Positions 26,256 to 35,870 of a DNA stretch of 40,619 bases are shown here, piece after piece; position 1 is the first letter of the stretch; every line of letters starts with the position of its first letter. Made by a program: the position numbers and the translations under genes. Source of the stretch: Nocardiaceae bacterium (lineage in GTDB: Bacteria > Actinomycetota > Actinomycetes > Mycobacteriales > Mycobacteriaceae); contig JAJFUQ010000100.1 of the NCBI GenBank assembly GCA_021372355.1, forward strand, positions 1 to 40,619, read 5' to 3'. The notes under the pieces are model-generated. The model worked only from the letters and a program-made list of their open reading frames with translations. It had not been told where the DNA came from and made no database searches.

Positions 26256-26531
26256 TGCCGTCTACACCTCCGTGGGTATCTGGCGCCCCATAGTCAAGGC
26301 GACGCGCCGTTTGGTTTCGGCAAGTCCACATGATCTTCGCCACTGCGAATAGGGAATTGGCGTCACAATTTGGCGTCTCGGCTAATTCGGAGTAATCGAA
26401 ACGAGACCGGATTCTGGAGACTTTCCGCCGAAATGAAACTTGAAATCGTCGTGTTTCAGATCGTTGGAAAGCAAATTCCGGGAGCCGGGGAAGCGGACAG
26501 AATTCGGCGTCACGGAGGATCGAATGGAAGG
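26256..26531. promoter_or_regulatory. 276-bp divergent region with three AATT(n)GGCGTC repeats
   Basis: Three direct copies occur: AATTGGCGTCAC (26355-26366), AATTTGGCGTCTC (26367-26379) and AATTCGGCGTCAC (26501-26513). The first two are adjacent; the third is near the tandem-TetR ribosome site. They could be binding sites for the tandem-TetR protein or part of the M23 gene's leader. No riboswitch was recognised. Confidence 0.4.
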
Positions 26532-27731
26532 ATGGACCGCGTGCCGAATTCGACCGCCAAGGATGCCGGGTCAGAGGTTGTTCAACCTCGGCGTACCCGC
26601 CCTCGGGATCGCCGTGGCCAGATCCTTCGGACCGCCGGTGAAGTGTTCGCCGAGAAGGGTTTTCACTCAGCTTCGCTCGCCGACATCGCAGGTCGGGTAG
26701 GTATTTCGCCAGCTGCGCTGTACCGCCACTTCTCGAACAAGCAGCACCTGCTCACGGAGACCGTTCGAGCTGGAATCGACACGACCTACGAACGTGTCGC
26801 GACCGCCGCGGATCCGCTCGCCACCCTCATGGAATTGTCGCTCGAATTTCGAGGTGTCCCACGCCTGTGGCAACTTGAGATCAGAAGCCTTCCGGAGCCG
26901 GAACGGCGCGTGATGTTCGTACGTGTTCGGGCAATCGTCGACCTCATTGCGCACGCGGTATCGACGCGTCGGCCCGATATTTCCACGGAGGATGCGCGAT
27001 TTCTCGCGTGGGTGATCGCGTCGATCGCGGAGAGCCCGTCATTCCACAATGTCCAGCTCCCGAAGGAACGTTTCATTCGTCTGCTCACGGCCGTGATGGA
27101 AAGCGTGCTGGCGATTCCGTTCGATTCACCGGAGCACAGTGTGATCGCTCCGAAGGTGCTCGGTCCCGCGCTCGACGACATTCAGCCGGAGCGTCTCATC
27201 GTGGCAGCCGCGGAACTGTTCAATACGCACGGGTACGACGCGGTGGGGATCGAAGACATCGGTGCCGCGGTGGGGATCTCAGGACCGGCGATCTACCACC
27301 ATTTCGCGAGTAAAGGCGACCTGCTCAACGAGATCATCGGGCGCAACGATCAATGGATCGGGCATTACATCTCGCGCGCGTGTGTCGAAGGCAACGCGGC
27401 CGAAGAATCATTGGCTCTGCTCATACGGTATTTCGTGGCGTTTGTGTCGCGTTCGCCGGCCATCGCGGGCACCGCCCTGTCGGAGGCTCGCCACCTTCCC
27501 GACGACCAGGCCAAGCGCTATCGGCGGGTTCATCGAGCCGGAGTGCTGCGCTGGGCGAGGTTGATTCAGGCCGCAAGTTCCGACACGCCCGAGGATGAAG
27601 CGCGTGTTCGCGTTCAAGCGTTCACTACTGTCGTCATCGACGCGGCCCGGAACCCGGGTCTTATTTCGCGTGCCGACTTTCAGACGGTTTTGACCAGAAT
27701 CGGGACCGCGATCTCCGTTCCTCGCCCTTAG
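26532..27731 (+). CDS. Tandem TetR-family regulator (two TetR units)
   Basis: A 399-residue protein made of two TetR-type units. The first HTH is at 29-75 ([20 protein letters not shown], then [18 protein letters not shown]). The second is at 219-268 ([20 protein letters not shown], then [18 protein letters not shown]). Each is followed by a helical ligand-type segment. Such head-to-tail proteins occur in actinomycetes near acyl-CoA dehydrogenase genes. ATG 26532 has GGAGG 13 nt upstream; GTG 26541 is an alternative with GGAAGG. It lies 77 bp before fadE5 in the same direction and may regulate that gene and itself. Confidence 0.88.
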   Translation: MDRVPNSTAKDAGSEVVQPRRTRPRDRRGQILRTAGEVFAEKGFHSASLADIAGRVGISPAALYRHFSNKQHLLTETVRAGIDTTYERVATAADPLATLMELSLEFRGVPRLWQLEIRSLPEPERRVMFVRVRAIVDLIAHAVSTRRPDISTEDARFLAWVIASIAESPSFHNVQLPKERFIRLLTAVMESVLAIPFDSPEHSVIAPKVLGPALDDIQPERLIVAAAELFNTHGYDAVGIEDIGAAVGISGPAIYHHFASKGDLLNEIIGRNDQWIGHYISRACVEGNAAEESLALLIRYFVAFVSRSPAIAGTALSEARHLPDDQAKRYRRVHRAGVLRWARLIQAASSDTPEDEARVRVQAFTTVVIDAARNPGLISRADFQTVLTRIGTAISVPRP

Positions 27732-27808
27732 TGGGCATTAACTTACGGTTGCGAAACCAAAGATCAATAAGCAATTCTGTTCTCCGTCCGCCCAAAGGAG
27801 GGGAACAC

Positions 27809-29641
27809 ATGGGTCACTACATCGCGAATCTTCGAGACATCGAGTTCAACCTGTTCGAGGTACTCGAGCTCGGCAAACTGCTCGACGCCGGCGCCTACGG
27901 CGACATGGATACCGAGACGGCGCGTACCACGCTGTCCGAGGTCGCACGCATGGCTGAGGATCTGATTGCGGAAACGTTCGTCGAGGGCGACCGCAATCCG
28001 CCGGTCTTCCTGCCGCACGAGCACCGGATCACGATGTCGAACGAGCTCGCCAAGACCGTTCAGGCGGTCAAGGAAGCCGAGTGGTGGCGGATTGGTGTTG
28101 CCGAGTCGATCGGTGGTGTCCCGGCGCCGGCTCCGATGGCGTGGGCGATCCTCGAAATGCTGATGTGCGCGAACCCGTCGGCGGCGTTCTACACGATGTT
28201 CGGCCCGGCGATGGCCAACGCGATCGCCGACGTCGGCACCCCGCAGCAGATCGAGTGGGCTCGACTCGCGATGGAAAAGGGTTGGGCGGGCACGATGGTG
28301 CTCACTGAGCCGGACGCCGGTTCGGACGTCGGCGCCGGGCGCACGAAGGCGATCGCGCAGCCGGACGGCACCTGGCACATCGAGGGCGTCAAGCGCTTCA
28401 TCTCGGGTGGCGACGTTGCAGAGACGGCCGAGAACGTGTTCCACCTGGTGCTCGCACGTCCCGAGGGCGCGTCGGAAGGAACGAAAGGCCTGAGCCTGTT
28501 CTTCGTCTCGAACCACCATTTCGACCACGAAACCCTCGAACTCGGTGAGCGCAACGGAGTCTTCGTCACCGGCCTCGAGCACACGATGGGCATCAAGTCG
28601 TCGCCGACGTGCGAGGTCACCTTCGGCGGCCATGGCATTCCGGCGGTCGGCTACCTGGTTGGCGACGTCCACAACGGTATTGCGCAGATGTTCAAGGTCA
28701 TCGAGAACGCACGCATGACGGTCGGTATCAAGTCTTCGGGCACGCTGTCGACGGGCTATCTCAACGCCCTGGCGTTTGCCAAGGAGCGGGTCCAGGGTGC
28801 GGACATGACTCAGATGATGGACAAGTCCGCCCCGCGCGTGACGATCATCAACCACCCGGACGTTCGCCGCAGTCTGCTGATGCAGAAGGCGTACGCCGAA
28901 GGTCTGCGCGCTTTGTACCTCTACACCGCCGCGCACCAGGACGCCGACGTCGCACTGCAGGTGTCCGGCGCGAACGCGGATCTCGCACACCGTGTCGAGG
29001 ACCTGCTCCTCCCGCTCGTCAAGGGTGCCGGTTCGGAGAAGGCCTACGAACTGCTGACGGAGTCGTTGCAGACGCTTGGTGGTTCTGGATTCCTCCAGGA
29101 TTACCCCATTGAGCAGTACATCCGCGACGCGAAGATCGACTCGCTCTACGAGGGCACGACTGCGATCCAGGCGCTGGACTTCTTCTTCCGGAAGATCATC
29201 CGCGACCAGGGTGGCGCACTCGGGCACGTCGCCATGCAGATCAAGGCGACGATCGACGGCGGCGACGCGGCGCTCGGTCGCGAGCTCGAACTGCTGGCGA
29301 AGGCACTGGACGATGTGCAGCAGACAACCGGAATCCTGACGGGCTACCTCATGGATGCGCAGCAGGACCCGAAGAGCCTCTACAAGGTCGGCCTCGGTTC
29401 GGTGCGCTTCCTGCTCGCCGTCGCGGACCTGGTCATCGGCTGGCGTCTCATCGTGGCTGCGCAGATCGCGCAGGCCGCTTTGTCGGCGGGCGCCAGCGCC
29501 CGTGACCAGGCGTTCTACGAGGGCAAGGTCGGAGTTGCGAAGTTCTTCGCACGCAACGTGCTGCCGCAGCTGACGGCGACCCGCGAGATCATCGCGGCGA
29601 TCGACACCGAGCCGATGGAGCTCAGCGAAGCCGCGTTCTGA
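27809..29641 (+). CDS. fadE5: Acyl-CoA dehydrogenase, FadE5-type
   Basis: A 610-residue acyl-CoA dehydrogenase closely resembling M. tuberculosis FadE5 (611 residues), from the N-terminal [16 protein letters not shown] to the C-terminal SEAAF. It catalyses the FAD-dependent first step of beta-oxidation. The catalytic base is Glu448 in [11 protein letters not shown], corresponding to Glu447 of FadE5. [18 protein letters not shown] binds substrate and flavin, and [20 protein letters not shown] is the C-terminal block. FadE5 of M. tuberculosis accepts a broad range of chain lengths. A very strong AAAGGAGGGG precedes the ATG. The tandem-TetR gene lies upstream. Confidence 0.95.
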   Translation: MGHYIANLRDIEFNLFEVLELGKLLDAGAYGDMDTETARTTLSEVARMAEDLIAETFVEGDRNPPVFLPHEHRITMSNELAKTVQAVKEAEWWRIGVAESIGGVPAPAPMAWAILEMLMCANPSAAFYTMFGPAMANAIADVGTPQQIEWARLAMEKGWAGTMVLTEPDAGSDVGAGRTKAIAQPDGTWHIEGVKRFISGGDVAETAENVFHLVLARPEGASEGTKGLSLFFVSNHHFDHETLELGERNGVFVTGLEHTMGIKSSPTCEVTFGGHGIPAVGYLVGDVHNGIAQMFKVIENARMTVGIKSSGTLSTGYLNALAFAKERVQGADMTQMMDKSAPRVTIINHPDVRRSLLMQKAYAEGLRALYLYTAAHQDADVALQVSGANADLAHRVEDLLLPLVKGAGSEKAYELLTESLQTLGGSGFLQDYPIEQYIRDAKIDSLYEGTTAIQALDFFFRKIIRDQGGALGHVAMQIKATIDGGDAALGRELELLAKALDDVQQTTGILTGYLMDAQQDPKSLYKVGLGSVRFLLAVADLVIGWRLIVAAQIAQAALSAGASARDQAFYEGKVGVAKFFARNVLPQLTATREIIAAIDTEPMELSEAAF

Positions 29642-29648
29642 TCGATGG

Positions 29649-29680
29649 AAGGGTGGTCGCTCGAATGAGCGGCCACCCTT
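29649..29680 (+). terminator. Terminator after fadE5
   Basis: A 14-bp stem (29649-29662 with 29667-29680, one G-U pair) with a 4-nt loop follows the fadE5 stop by 7 bases. It is also 14 bp past the end of the convergent Ddn-like gene, so it may serve both directions. Confidence 0.7.
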
Positions 29681-29694
29681 TGTCGTTCGGCTGT

Positions 29695-30117
29695 CTAGAC
29701 CCGACGCAGCGCGACGATCGGAATCACGCGTTCGGTCTTCTCCTGGTAGCCGGCGAAGGCTGGGCTGAGCTTGACGAAGCGAGCCCATGCCTCGTCGCGA
29801 TCGGCGGCTTCGAGCACCTCGGCGCGAACGGACACGACGCCATCGTCCGGCGTCTCGATCTTTACGTCGGGATGTGCGCGGAGATTGTGGAACCAAGCGG
29901 GGTTATCCGGGGCGCCGGCCTTCGACGCGGCGATGAGCCAGGTGTCGTCGTCCTGCCGGATCGCGGCGACGGGGGAGACGCGTTCCTGCCCCGTCTTGGC
30001 GCCGATGTGGTGCACGAGGACGAGGCGTCGGCCGAATCCGTTCTGCGTCACCGTGCCGTTGTTCGCGCGGAACTCCGCGATGATGCTGTCGTTCCAGTTG
30101 TGCAGTCCGCTGGTCAT
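29695..30117 (-). CDS. Ddn-like deazaflavin (F420)-dependent nitroreductase family protein
   Basis: A 140-residue split-barrel protein with the Ddn signature: RRLVLVHHIGAKTGQERVSPV, WLIAASKAGAPDNPAWFHNL and DVKIETPDDGVVSVRAEVL. The family uses F420H2. It is shorter in the N-terminal segment than Ddn. It is divergent from the raaS-type gene across about 150 bp, and the second Ddn-like gene in the window lies 17 kb away. The substrate is unknown. Confidence 0.88.
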   Translation of the reverse strand: MTSGLHNWNDSIIAEFRANNGTVTQNGFGRRLVLVHHIGAKTGQERVSPVAAIRQDDDTWLIAASKAGAPDNPAWFHNLRAHPDVKIETPDDGVVSVRAEVLEAADRDEAWARFVKLSPAFAGYQEKTERVIPIVALRRV

Positions 30118-30240
30118 GGCAATAGCAACGCCATGTCGACGCGTTGTCTTCCCCCGGGGGCAGATTGCAGGAAACCGACCGCGCAGCGATGTGTTTCCTG
30201 CACTGTGGCGCGCCTCGCGTTCACACCCCTAGCGCTCCAT

Positions 30241-30274
30241 TGAACAGCTGTTTAGACTATTGAACATGCGTTCA
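30241..30274 (+). promoter_or_regulatory. Two TetR-type operators around the raaS-type promoter
   Basis: TGAACAGCTGTTTA (30241-30254) and TGAACATGCGTTCA (30261-30274) are dyads with TGAAC-n4-GTTCA arms, 20 bp centre to centre. A -10 box, TAGACT (30253-30258), lies between them, and the second dyad covers the ATG at 30266. Autoregulation by the TetR protein is the likely reading. Confidence 0.65.
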
Positions 30275-30901
30275 GACTCTGATCTGACAACCCGCGCTCG
30301 AATTCGAGACGCGGCGATCGCCACGTTCGGAGACCAGGGATTCGCCGTCGGAGTTCGTACGATCGCCGAGGCCGCGGGAGTCTCCCCAGGTCTCGTCAAT
30401 CACCATTTCGGCTCGAAGGAAGGTCTCCGCGCCGAATGCGATGCCTTCGTGCTCGAGGCAATTCGTCGTTCGAAGTCCGACTTCATGCACAACTCGTCCT
30501 CGGCGAACTTCCTGGCTGCGCTGGCCGAAGTCGACTCGTTCGCGCCGCTCATCGCCTACCTCATGCGGTCGTTCCAGGCCGGCGGGAGCCTCGCCGCGCA
30601 CCTGTTCAACGACATGGTCGCCAATTCGGAGACCTACCTGCAGGAAGGCGTTGATGCCGGGCTCATCCGACCGAGTCGCGACCCGAAAGCGCGAGCTCGG
30701 TATCTCGCGCTCATCGGCGGCGGCGGCCTGATGCTCTACCTCCAACTCAAGGCGGCCGACGGCCCGATCGACTATCGCCAGGTGTTGCAGGACTACACCC
30801 GCGACGTCATGGGCCCCTCGCTGGAGATCTACACCGAAGGCCTCATCACCGATCCGCGACTGCTCGAGACGTGGCAGTCCCAGCAAGCGAAAGAGGAGTG
30901 A
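30266..30901 (+). CDS. raaS: TetR-family regulator, RaaS-like
   Basis: A 211-residue TetR regulator resembling M. tuberculosis RaaS (Rv1219c). The HTH is TRARIRDAAIATFGDQGFAV and GVSPGLVNHHFGSKEGLRAEC. The C-terminal part shares SFAPLIAYLMRSFQAGG and PSLEIYTEGLITD. In M. tuberculosis RaaS represses the Rv1218c-Rv1217c efflux pump; here the ABC genes lie 2 bp downstream. ATG 30266 was chosen over an in-frame TTG at 30260. Two operator dyads overlap the promoter and start. The symbol is by similarity. Confidence 0.88.
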   Translation: MRSDSDLTTRARIRDAAIATFGDQGFAVGVRTIAEAAGVSPGLVNHHFGSKEGLRAECDAFVLEAIRRSKSDFMHNSSSANFLAALAEVDSFAPLIAYLMRSFQAGGSLAAHLFNDMVANSETYLQEGVDAGLIRPSRDPKARARYLALIGGGGLMLYLQLKAADGPIDYRQVLQDYTRDVMGPSLEIYTEGLITDPRLLETWQSQQAKEE

Positions 30902-30903
30902 TC

Positions 30904-31812
30904 GTGTCTCACGACAACGACACCAGCAGCGTCATCGAAGTGCAGAAGCTGGTGAAAACATTCGGTTCGGCACGGGCTCTCGACGAACTCGACCTCTCGG
31001 TCCGGGCTGGCGAAGTACACGGATTCCTCGGCCCGAACGGAGCCGGAAAATCCACGACCATCCGGGCGCTGCTCGGTCTATTGCGCACCGACAGCGGCAC
31101 CGCACGCGTCTTCGGCCTCGATCCGTGGGCTGACAGCGTCGAGATCCATCGACGCCTCGCGTACGTCCCGGGCGATGTCGCCCTCTGGCCGAACCTCAGT
31201 GGTGGCGAAACCATCGACATGCTGCTCCGACTGCGCGGAGCAGATCCAGCGCAATCGAACCGCGATGAACTCGTCGACCGCTTCGAACTCGACCTCACCA
31301 AGAAGGGGCGCGCGTACTCGAAGGGCAACCGGCAGAAGGTCGCCTTGGTCGCAGCGTTCGCGGCACCCGTGGAACTGCTCATCCTCGACGAGCCCACCAG
31401 CGGACTCGACCCGCTGATGGAGCAGGTCTTCACCAAGTGCGTGGCCGAAGCGAAGGCCGCCGGAACGACGGTCCTGTTGTCGAGCCACATCCTCAGCGAG
31501 GTCGAGAACCTCGCTGACCGCCTCACCATCATCCGAGCTGGTCGCGCGGTGGAAACCGGCAGCCTCACGGAGATGCGGCAACTGCACCGCACCCGCATTC
31601 GCGCAGACCTCGCGGGAGCGATCCCGGACCTGTCTACGACACCGGGCGTTCACGACGTCAAGGTCGACGGCACCGTGCTGACACTGTCGGCCGACGAGTC
31701 TGCGCTGAGCAGCGTCTTGAGCACCCTCGGTGCCGCGGGTATCCGCAGCGTTTCGTGCACACCTCCGTCGCTCGAGGAACTGTTCCTCGACGCCTACCGG
31801 ACCGTCTCATGA
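30904..31812 (+). CDS. ABC exporter ATP-binding protein (Rv1218c-like)
   Basis: A 302-residue ABC ATPase. Walker A is GPNGAGKST, Walker B is LLILDEPTSGLDP, and the switch His lies in LLSSHILSEVE. The signature motif is YSKGNRQKVAL, variant in place of LSGGQ, as in drug-export ATPases of this type. The order TetR, ATPase, permease matches the M. tuberculosis Rv1219c-Rv1218c-Rv1217c locus, which exports several drugs. The GTG at 30904 has GAGGAG upstream and lies 2 bp after the TetR stop; the stop overlaps the next start by ATGA. Confidence 0.93.
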   Translation: MSHDNDTSSVIEVQKLVKTFGSARALDELDLSVRAGEVHGFLGPNGAGKSTTIRALLGLLRTDSGTARVFGLDPWADSVEIHRRLAYVPGDVALWPNLSGGETIDMLLRLRGADPAQSNRDELVDRFELDLTKKGRAYSKGNRQKVALVAAFAAPVELLILDEPTSGLDPLMEQVFTKCVAEAKAAGTTVLLSSHILSEVENLADRLTIIRAGRAVETGSLTEMRQLHRTRIRADLAGAIPDLSTTPGVHDVKVDGTVLTLSADESALSSVLSTLGAAGIRSVSCTPPSLEELFLDAYRTVS

Positions 31813-33419
31813 CCACCATCACGCCTCACCGGCACTCGACGCCGAAGAGTCAACTGTCCCGCTTCACGGGTACCGTCGCGCTGACGCGGCACGCGCTGCG
31901 TCGGGACCGTGTCCTCGCCAGCGTCTGGATCGCCATCATGGTGCTTCTCGTCTACGCGTCGGCGGCGGCCACACCTGCCCTCTATTCATCAGAAGCCGAA
32001 CGCGTCCACGCCGCCGAAGGGCTGGCGTCGAGCCCGGCCACCGTTGCGCTGTACGGCCGAATCCTCGACGTCCACAGCGTCGGCGAACTCTCGATGGTCA
32101 AGATGACGGTGCTGTATGCGCTGTTCGCGTCGGTGCTGTTCGTCATCATCGTGCGGCGCCATACGCGCGTCGACGAGGAGCGCGGACTCGCCGAACTCGT
32201 CGGTGGCACGCCCGTCGGGCGTGATGCGTTCTATGCGGCGGCGCTCGTCGAGTCGCTGTTGCTCACCGGCGTGCTCACGGTTTTGGCCGCTCTGGCCTCC
32301 ATCGGCGGCGGCCTGCCCGCGGCTGGATCGATACTGTTCGCCCTATCCTGGGCCGGCACGTGCCTCGTCGGCATGGGGGTCGCCGCGGTGGCGGTGCAGC
32401 TGTCCACAAGTGCGCGCACGTGTGGCGCCATCGCGATCGGCACGATGGTCGGGCTGTATCTCGTCCGCGCGGTCGGTGACGCGGCCTGGCCGACCCTCAG
32501 TTGGTTCTCGCCGCTGGGGTGGAACACCGAGCTGCGGGCCTGGTCGGAGCCTCGGATCTGGGTCCTCGGCCTGTACGTCGTGGCGAGCCTTCTGCTCTTC
32601 GTGCTCGCCGGCACGTTGCGCTCGCGCCGGGATCTCGGCGGCGGACTGCTGCCCGACCGACCCGGCAGAATTCACGGTTCGCCGTGGTTGGCCAGTGCGT
32701 TCGCACTGACCTGGCGGGTCAACCGGACGAATGTCATCGTCTGGACGGTCGTGTGCGCCGCGATGGGCACGCTCATGGGTGCGATCATCCCCGTCGCGTC
32801 GGGACTGCTCGAAAGCAACACCGCCACCGAGATCATCCAGCGGATGGGTGGCACGGGCATGATCGAAGACTCCCTCGTCACTGCGATCCTCGGCGTGCTC
32901 GCGATCGGAATCACGTGCTTCGCGATCACCGTCGCCACTCACGCGGCGGAGGACGAGCGTTCGGGGCGCTCCGAAGAAGTGCGTGCGACCGCGGTCGGCC
33001 GTACCTCGGTGTGGGTGGCGACGAGCGTCATGGCGTACGTCGGTGCGGCCTGGCTGGTGCTGCTCACCGGGGTTGCGATGGGCGTCGGGTCGGGACGATC
33101 GGTCATCGACGTCGCAGGTGGAGCTGCGGCTCAGATTCCGGCGGTGTGGGTGACCGCCGCGATCACACTGCTTGCCTTTGCCTTCGGCAGCCGCTTCGCG
33201 GCGCTTGGATGGGCTGTGCTCGGCGCGTTCGTCGTTGTCGGATTCATCGGTGAGTCGATCAACCTGCCGAGTTGGGTGACGAAGATGTCGCCGTACCAGC
33301 ACGTCCCGAAGGTTCCGGCGCTCGCGTTCGAGTGGGCCCCCGAACTGGGTCTGCTGGCCATCGCAGCCGCCCTCGCGGTGGGTGGATGGATGCTCTTCCG
33401 CTACCGCGATATCGGCTGA
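31809..33419 (+). CDS. ABC exporter permease (Rv1217c-like)
   Basis: A 536-residue membrane protein with about twelve segments in two halves, the size and layout of Rv1217c (about 548 residues). The first segment is WIAIMVLLVYASAAATPALY. The internal charged loop RRHTRVDEERGLAELVGG and a second copy in the C-terminal half (HAAEDERSGRSEEVRATAVG, about 396-415) point to an internal duplication. ATG 31809 overlaps the ATPase stop. It is the last gene of the operon and its substrates are unknown. Confidence 0.9.
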   Translation: MTTITPHRHSTPKSQLSRFTGTVALTRHALRRDRVLASVWIAIMVLLVYASAAATPALYSSEAERVHAAEGLASSPATVALYGRILDVHSVGELSMVKMTVLYALFASVLFVIIVRRHTRVDEERGLAELVGGTPVGRDAFYAAALVESLLLTGVLTVLAALASIGGGLPAAGSILFALSWAGTCLVGMGVAAVAVQLSTSARTCGAIAIGTMVGLYLVRAVGDAAWPTLSWFSPLGWNTELRAWSEPRIWVLGLYVVASLLLFVLAGTLRSRRDLGGGLLPDRPGRIHGSPWLASAFALTWRVNRTNVIVWTVVCAAMGTLMGAIIPVASGLLESNTATEIIQRMGGTGMIEDSLVTAILGVLAIGITCFAITVATHAAEDERSGRSEEVRATAVGRTSVWVATSVMAYVGAAWLVLLTGVAMGVGSGRSVIDVAGGAAAQIPAVWVTAAITLLAFAFGSRFAALGWAVLGAFVVVGFIGESINLPSWVTKMSPYQHVPKVPALAFEWAPELGLLAIAAALAVGGWMLFRYRDIG

Positions 33420-33465
33420 TCAGTAGATCCCTGCAGATTCGACCACGATCAATTACGGCTGCCCA

Positions 33466-33471
33466 TACAGT
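33466..33471 (+). promoter_or_regulatory. -10 box for the SDR gene at 33478
   Basis: TACAGT lies 6 nt before ATG 33478. A GAGGA also lies between, so the gene could use either a leaderless or a short-leader transcript. Confidence 0.35.
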
Positions 33472-33477
33472 CGAGGA

Positions 33478-34254
33478 ATGGCGACACCACAGGAGCCGGT
33501 CGCCCTCATCACGGGCGCCGCATCGGGAATTGGCGCGGAATACGCGCGCACGCTCGGTAAGCGGGGGTACTTCCTCGTTCTCGTCGACCGTGACAAAGAC
33601 CGACTGGTCACGATGGCCGACGAGATCGAGTCGTTGTGCCATCAACGACCCACTCTGATGGCAGTGGATCTGGCGACTGCGGAGGGCCGGGCCGAGGTCG
33701 TCGATCGTCTGCAGGAAGGCGTTCGCTTCCTCGTCAACAGTGCCGGTTTCGGGTTGCCGGGCCGGTTCTGGACGCTCGATCCCGCACAGTTGCAGGCCGA
33801 ACTCGACGTCGCCGTCACCACGGTCATGCAACTGACGCGAGCCGCCCTACCCCCGATGATCGCCGCTGCTCGCGGTGACATCGTCAGCCTCGGCAGCATC
33901 GCCGGCCTGATCCCGGGGCCGATGGCGAGCTACTCGGCGTCCAAGGGGTACGTGATCACGTTCGCCGAGAGTCTCGCGATGACGTTGTCTGGCACCGGAG
34001 TTCGCGTGCAGGCGTTGTGTCCCGGATTCGTCCGGACTCGATTCCACGAGTCGGCCAGTATGGAGATGAAGGGCCTTCCGGACTTCATGTGGCTCGACGT
34101 CGAAGACGTGGTCAAGGCGTCCCTGCGGGACCTCGACAAAGGCAAGGTCGTCTCGGTCCCGGGGATTCCGTACAAAGTCATGACGAACTTCGCCCGCTAC
34201 GCGCCCAAGTGGTTGACCGAGCGAGTCGGCAAGATCGGGAAGAAGCCGCGCTGA
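33478..34254 (+). CDS. SDR-family oxidoreductase
   Basis: A 258-residue short-chain dehydrogenase. The cofactor site is TGAASGIGAEYAR, NSAG is the NNAG equivalent, and the catalytic motif is Y-x-x-x-K in MASYSASKGYV with Ser in SLGSIAG. The C-terminal segment (VPGIPYKVMTNFARYAPKWL) is of a type seen in mycobacterial SDRs of unknown substrate. It ends in TGATCA and meets the convergent hydrolase gene stop to stop. Confidence 0.87.
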   Translation: MATPQEPVALITGAASGIGAEYARTLGKRGYFLVLVDRDKDRLVTMADEIESLCHQRPTLMAVDLATAEGRAEVVDRLQEGVRFLVNSAGFGLPGRFWTLDPAQLQAELDVAVTTVMQLTRAALPPMIAAARGDIVSLGSIAGLIPGPMASYSASKGYVITFAESLAMTLSGTGVRVQALCPGFVRTRFHESASMEMKGLPDFMWLDVEDVVKASLRDLDKGKVVSVPGIPYKVMTNFARYAPKWLTERVGKIGKKPR

Positions 34255-35067
34255 TCAGTGCTTCTCGATGAAGTTCCGAATCAGGGTTGCGACCGCGACC
34301 GGGCGCTCGACGTTGGGCGAGTGACCGGTCCCTTCGACCGTCGCGACCTCGATCCCCGCGGAGCGGTAGCGCGCGATGGTCTTCCGCCAATCCCACATGA
34401 GGTCCCGGTCGCCGTGGATCGCGAGAGCCGGAACTCCCGAGTCCCGTAGCAGGGCATCGAGCGGTCGCTTCGCGAGCCGTTTGCCTCGGATGGCCAGGAC
34501 GGTCTCGTACATCTTCGGATCGAAGACCGCGTAGTCGCGGACGAAGGCGTTGGGTTCGTCCGAGACGGCACTGATTCGAAAGCCCGGGGCGTAGCCCGAG
34601 CGAGCGCCAAGCCGCACTAACGGCGCCGGGAGAAACCGGTGCACGAGTCCCATCGGAACAACCTGGGGCAGTAGAGCGGGCGGCAACTTGGAGTAGCTGT
34701 AGTCGGGCGCCTGCCCAATGACGACACACGCGGCGGCGCGTCCGGCCGTCACCAACTCGACGGCCACATCCGCGCCGAAGGAATGGCCTACGGCGACAAC
34801 ATCGTTCACGCCGATCTGATCGAGAACCTCGATGATGGCCGCCGCTTGGGCGGGTGCGTCGAGGTCCTTCGCGGTCTCTGAGAAACCGTGTCCGAGGAGG
34901 TCGACTCGGATGACGCGGTGGTCCTCGGCCAGGAGATCCGCGATCCGGCCCATGCGCTGCAGCGAACTGGCGAATCCATGGATGAGGACGATGGGGCGTG
35001 CGCCGGTTGGCCCGTCCGTGCGAACGTGAAGCCGGCCGATCTTCGTGCCGATCATGCGGGCCGTCAT
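34255..35067 (-). CDS. Alpha/beta hydrolase
   Basis: A 270-residue alpha/beta hydrolase. The oxyanion segment is LIHGFASS, the nucleophile elbow is GHSFGADVA with the catalytic Ser, an Asp lies in IHGDRDLMWDW, and the catalytic His is in EGTGHSPNVE. A cap region spans about 125-200. It is the last gene of a four-gene coupled operon, following the SDR by an ATGA overlap. An ester or lactone substrate is possible but not determined. Confidence 0.88.
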   Translation of the reverse strand: MTARMIGTKIGRLHVRTDGPTGARPIVLIHGFASSLQRMGRIADLLAEDHRVIRVDLLGHGFSETAKDLDAPAQAAAIIEVLDQIGVNDVVAVGHSFGADVAVELVTAGRAAACVVIGQAPDYSYSKLPPALLPQVVPMGLVHRFLPAPLVRLGARSGYAPGFRISAVSDEPNAFVRDYAVFDPKMYETVLAIRGKRLAKRPLDALLRDSGVPALAIHGDRDLMWDWRKTIARYRSAGIEVATVEGTGHSPNVERPVAVATLIRNFIEKH

Positions 35068-35870
35068 CGGCGCAGTCCGAACGCCTTCGCCATGACCCGC
35101 TCGACGATCGCCGCCGGTGCGGCTCGTTTGAGCAGGAACACGACCTGAGACTGACTTCCACGCGCGTACAACGGCTTCGGCTGATCGGCGTTGATCGCCT
35201 CGAGGACGGTCTCGGCAACCTCGGCCGCCGAGATGCCGGAAGACTCACGCTTGTCGAGGGTGTTGATGACGGTGTTGAACTCGGTGAGGTAAGGCGAGTC
35301 GTCCGCGACGTACTTCGTGCGGCGTTCACTGATTCCGGTGTTGATCGAACCGGGCTCGACCGTCGTCATCCACACTCCGAACGGCGACAGTTCGAGACGG
35401 GCCGCGTCCGAGAAGCCCTTCAGCGCGGCCTTGCTCGCGACATAGGACGAGCGGTAGGGCAGCGGGAAGCTCGCCAGCATCGACCCGACCATCACCACGC
35501 GGCCGTACCCACGCTCGCGCATGCCGGGGAGCAGCAGTTGGGTGAGACGGACCTGGCCGAAGACGTTGAGCTGAAACAGTCGCTCGATCGCGTCGGCCGG
35601 AAGCTCCTCGAAGGGCCCCGATTGGCTCTCGCCTGCGTTGTTGACCAAGACATCAACCGGACCTGCCGCCGCGGCGAGCGCTTCGATAGAGGCCTTGTCG
35701 GTCAGATCGAGCGCCCGGTACTCGACGCCGGGAACGCGCACCATCTCATCGAGCCGATCGGGCTGGCGGCTCGTGCCGATAACCCGATAGCCCTGGCCGA
35801 CAAGCGCTTCCGCGACTGCCTTGCCGATCCCGGACGATGCGCCCGTCACCACTGCGGTCTTGGTTGTCAT
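35064..35870 (-). CDS. SDR-family oxidoreductase
   Basis: A 268-residue short-chain dehydrogenase. Motifs are TGASSGIGKAV, NNAGESQSG, a Ser in MVGSMLAS and YVASKAALKG (Y-x-x-x-K). PGSINTGI follows the active site. It is the third gene of the coupled operon, with ATGA overlaps at both ends. Together with the FAD dehydrogenase and hydrolase it suggests a catabolic route on a ketone, steroid or similar lipid, but no substrate can be named. Confidence 0.88.
   Translation of the reverse strand: MTTKTAVVTGASSGIGKAVAEALVGQGYRVIGTSRQPDRLDEMVRVPGVEYRALDLTDKASIEALAAAAGPVDVLVNNAGESQSGPFEELPADAIERLFQLNVFGQVRLTQLLLPGMRERGYGRVVMVGSMLASFPLPYRSSYVASKAALKGFSDAARLELSPFGVWMTTVEPGSINTGISERRTKYVADDSPYLTEFNTVINTLDKRESSGISAAEVAETVLEAINADQPKPLYARGSQSQVVFLLKRAAPAAIVERVMAKAFGLRR

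Noticed and set aside
26256..26400. c-di-AMP (ydaO-type) riboswitch upstream of the M23 gene
   Set aside because: This riboswitch often precedes wall-hydrolase genes in actinomycetes, but the conserved pieces were not found in the leader on the minus strand.
27764..29896. A 710-residue open frame opposite fadE5
   Set aside because: An antisense shadow of a clear FadE5 homologue, rich in Arg and without family motifs.
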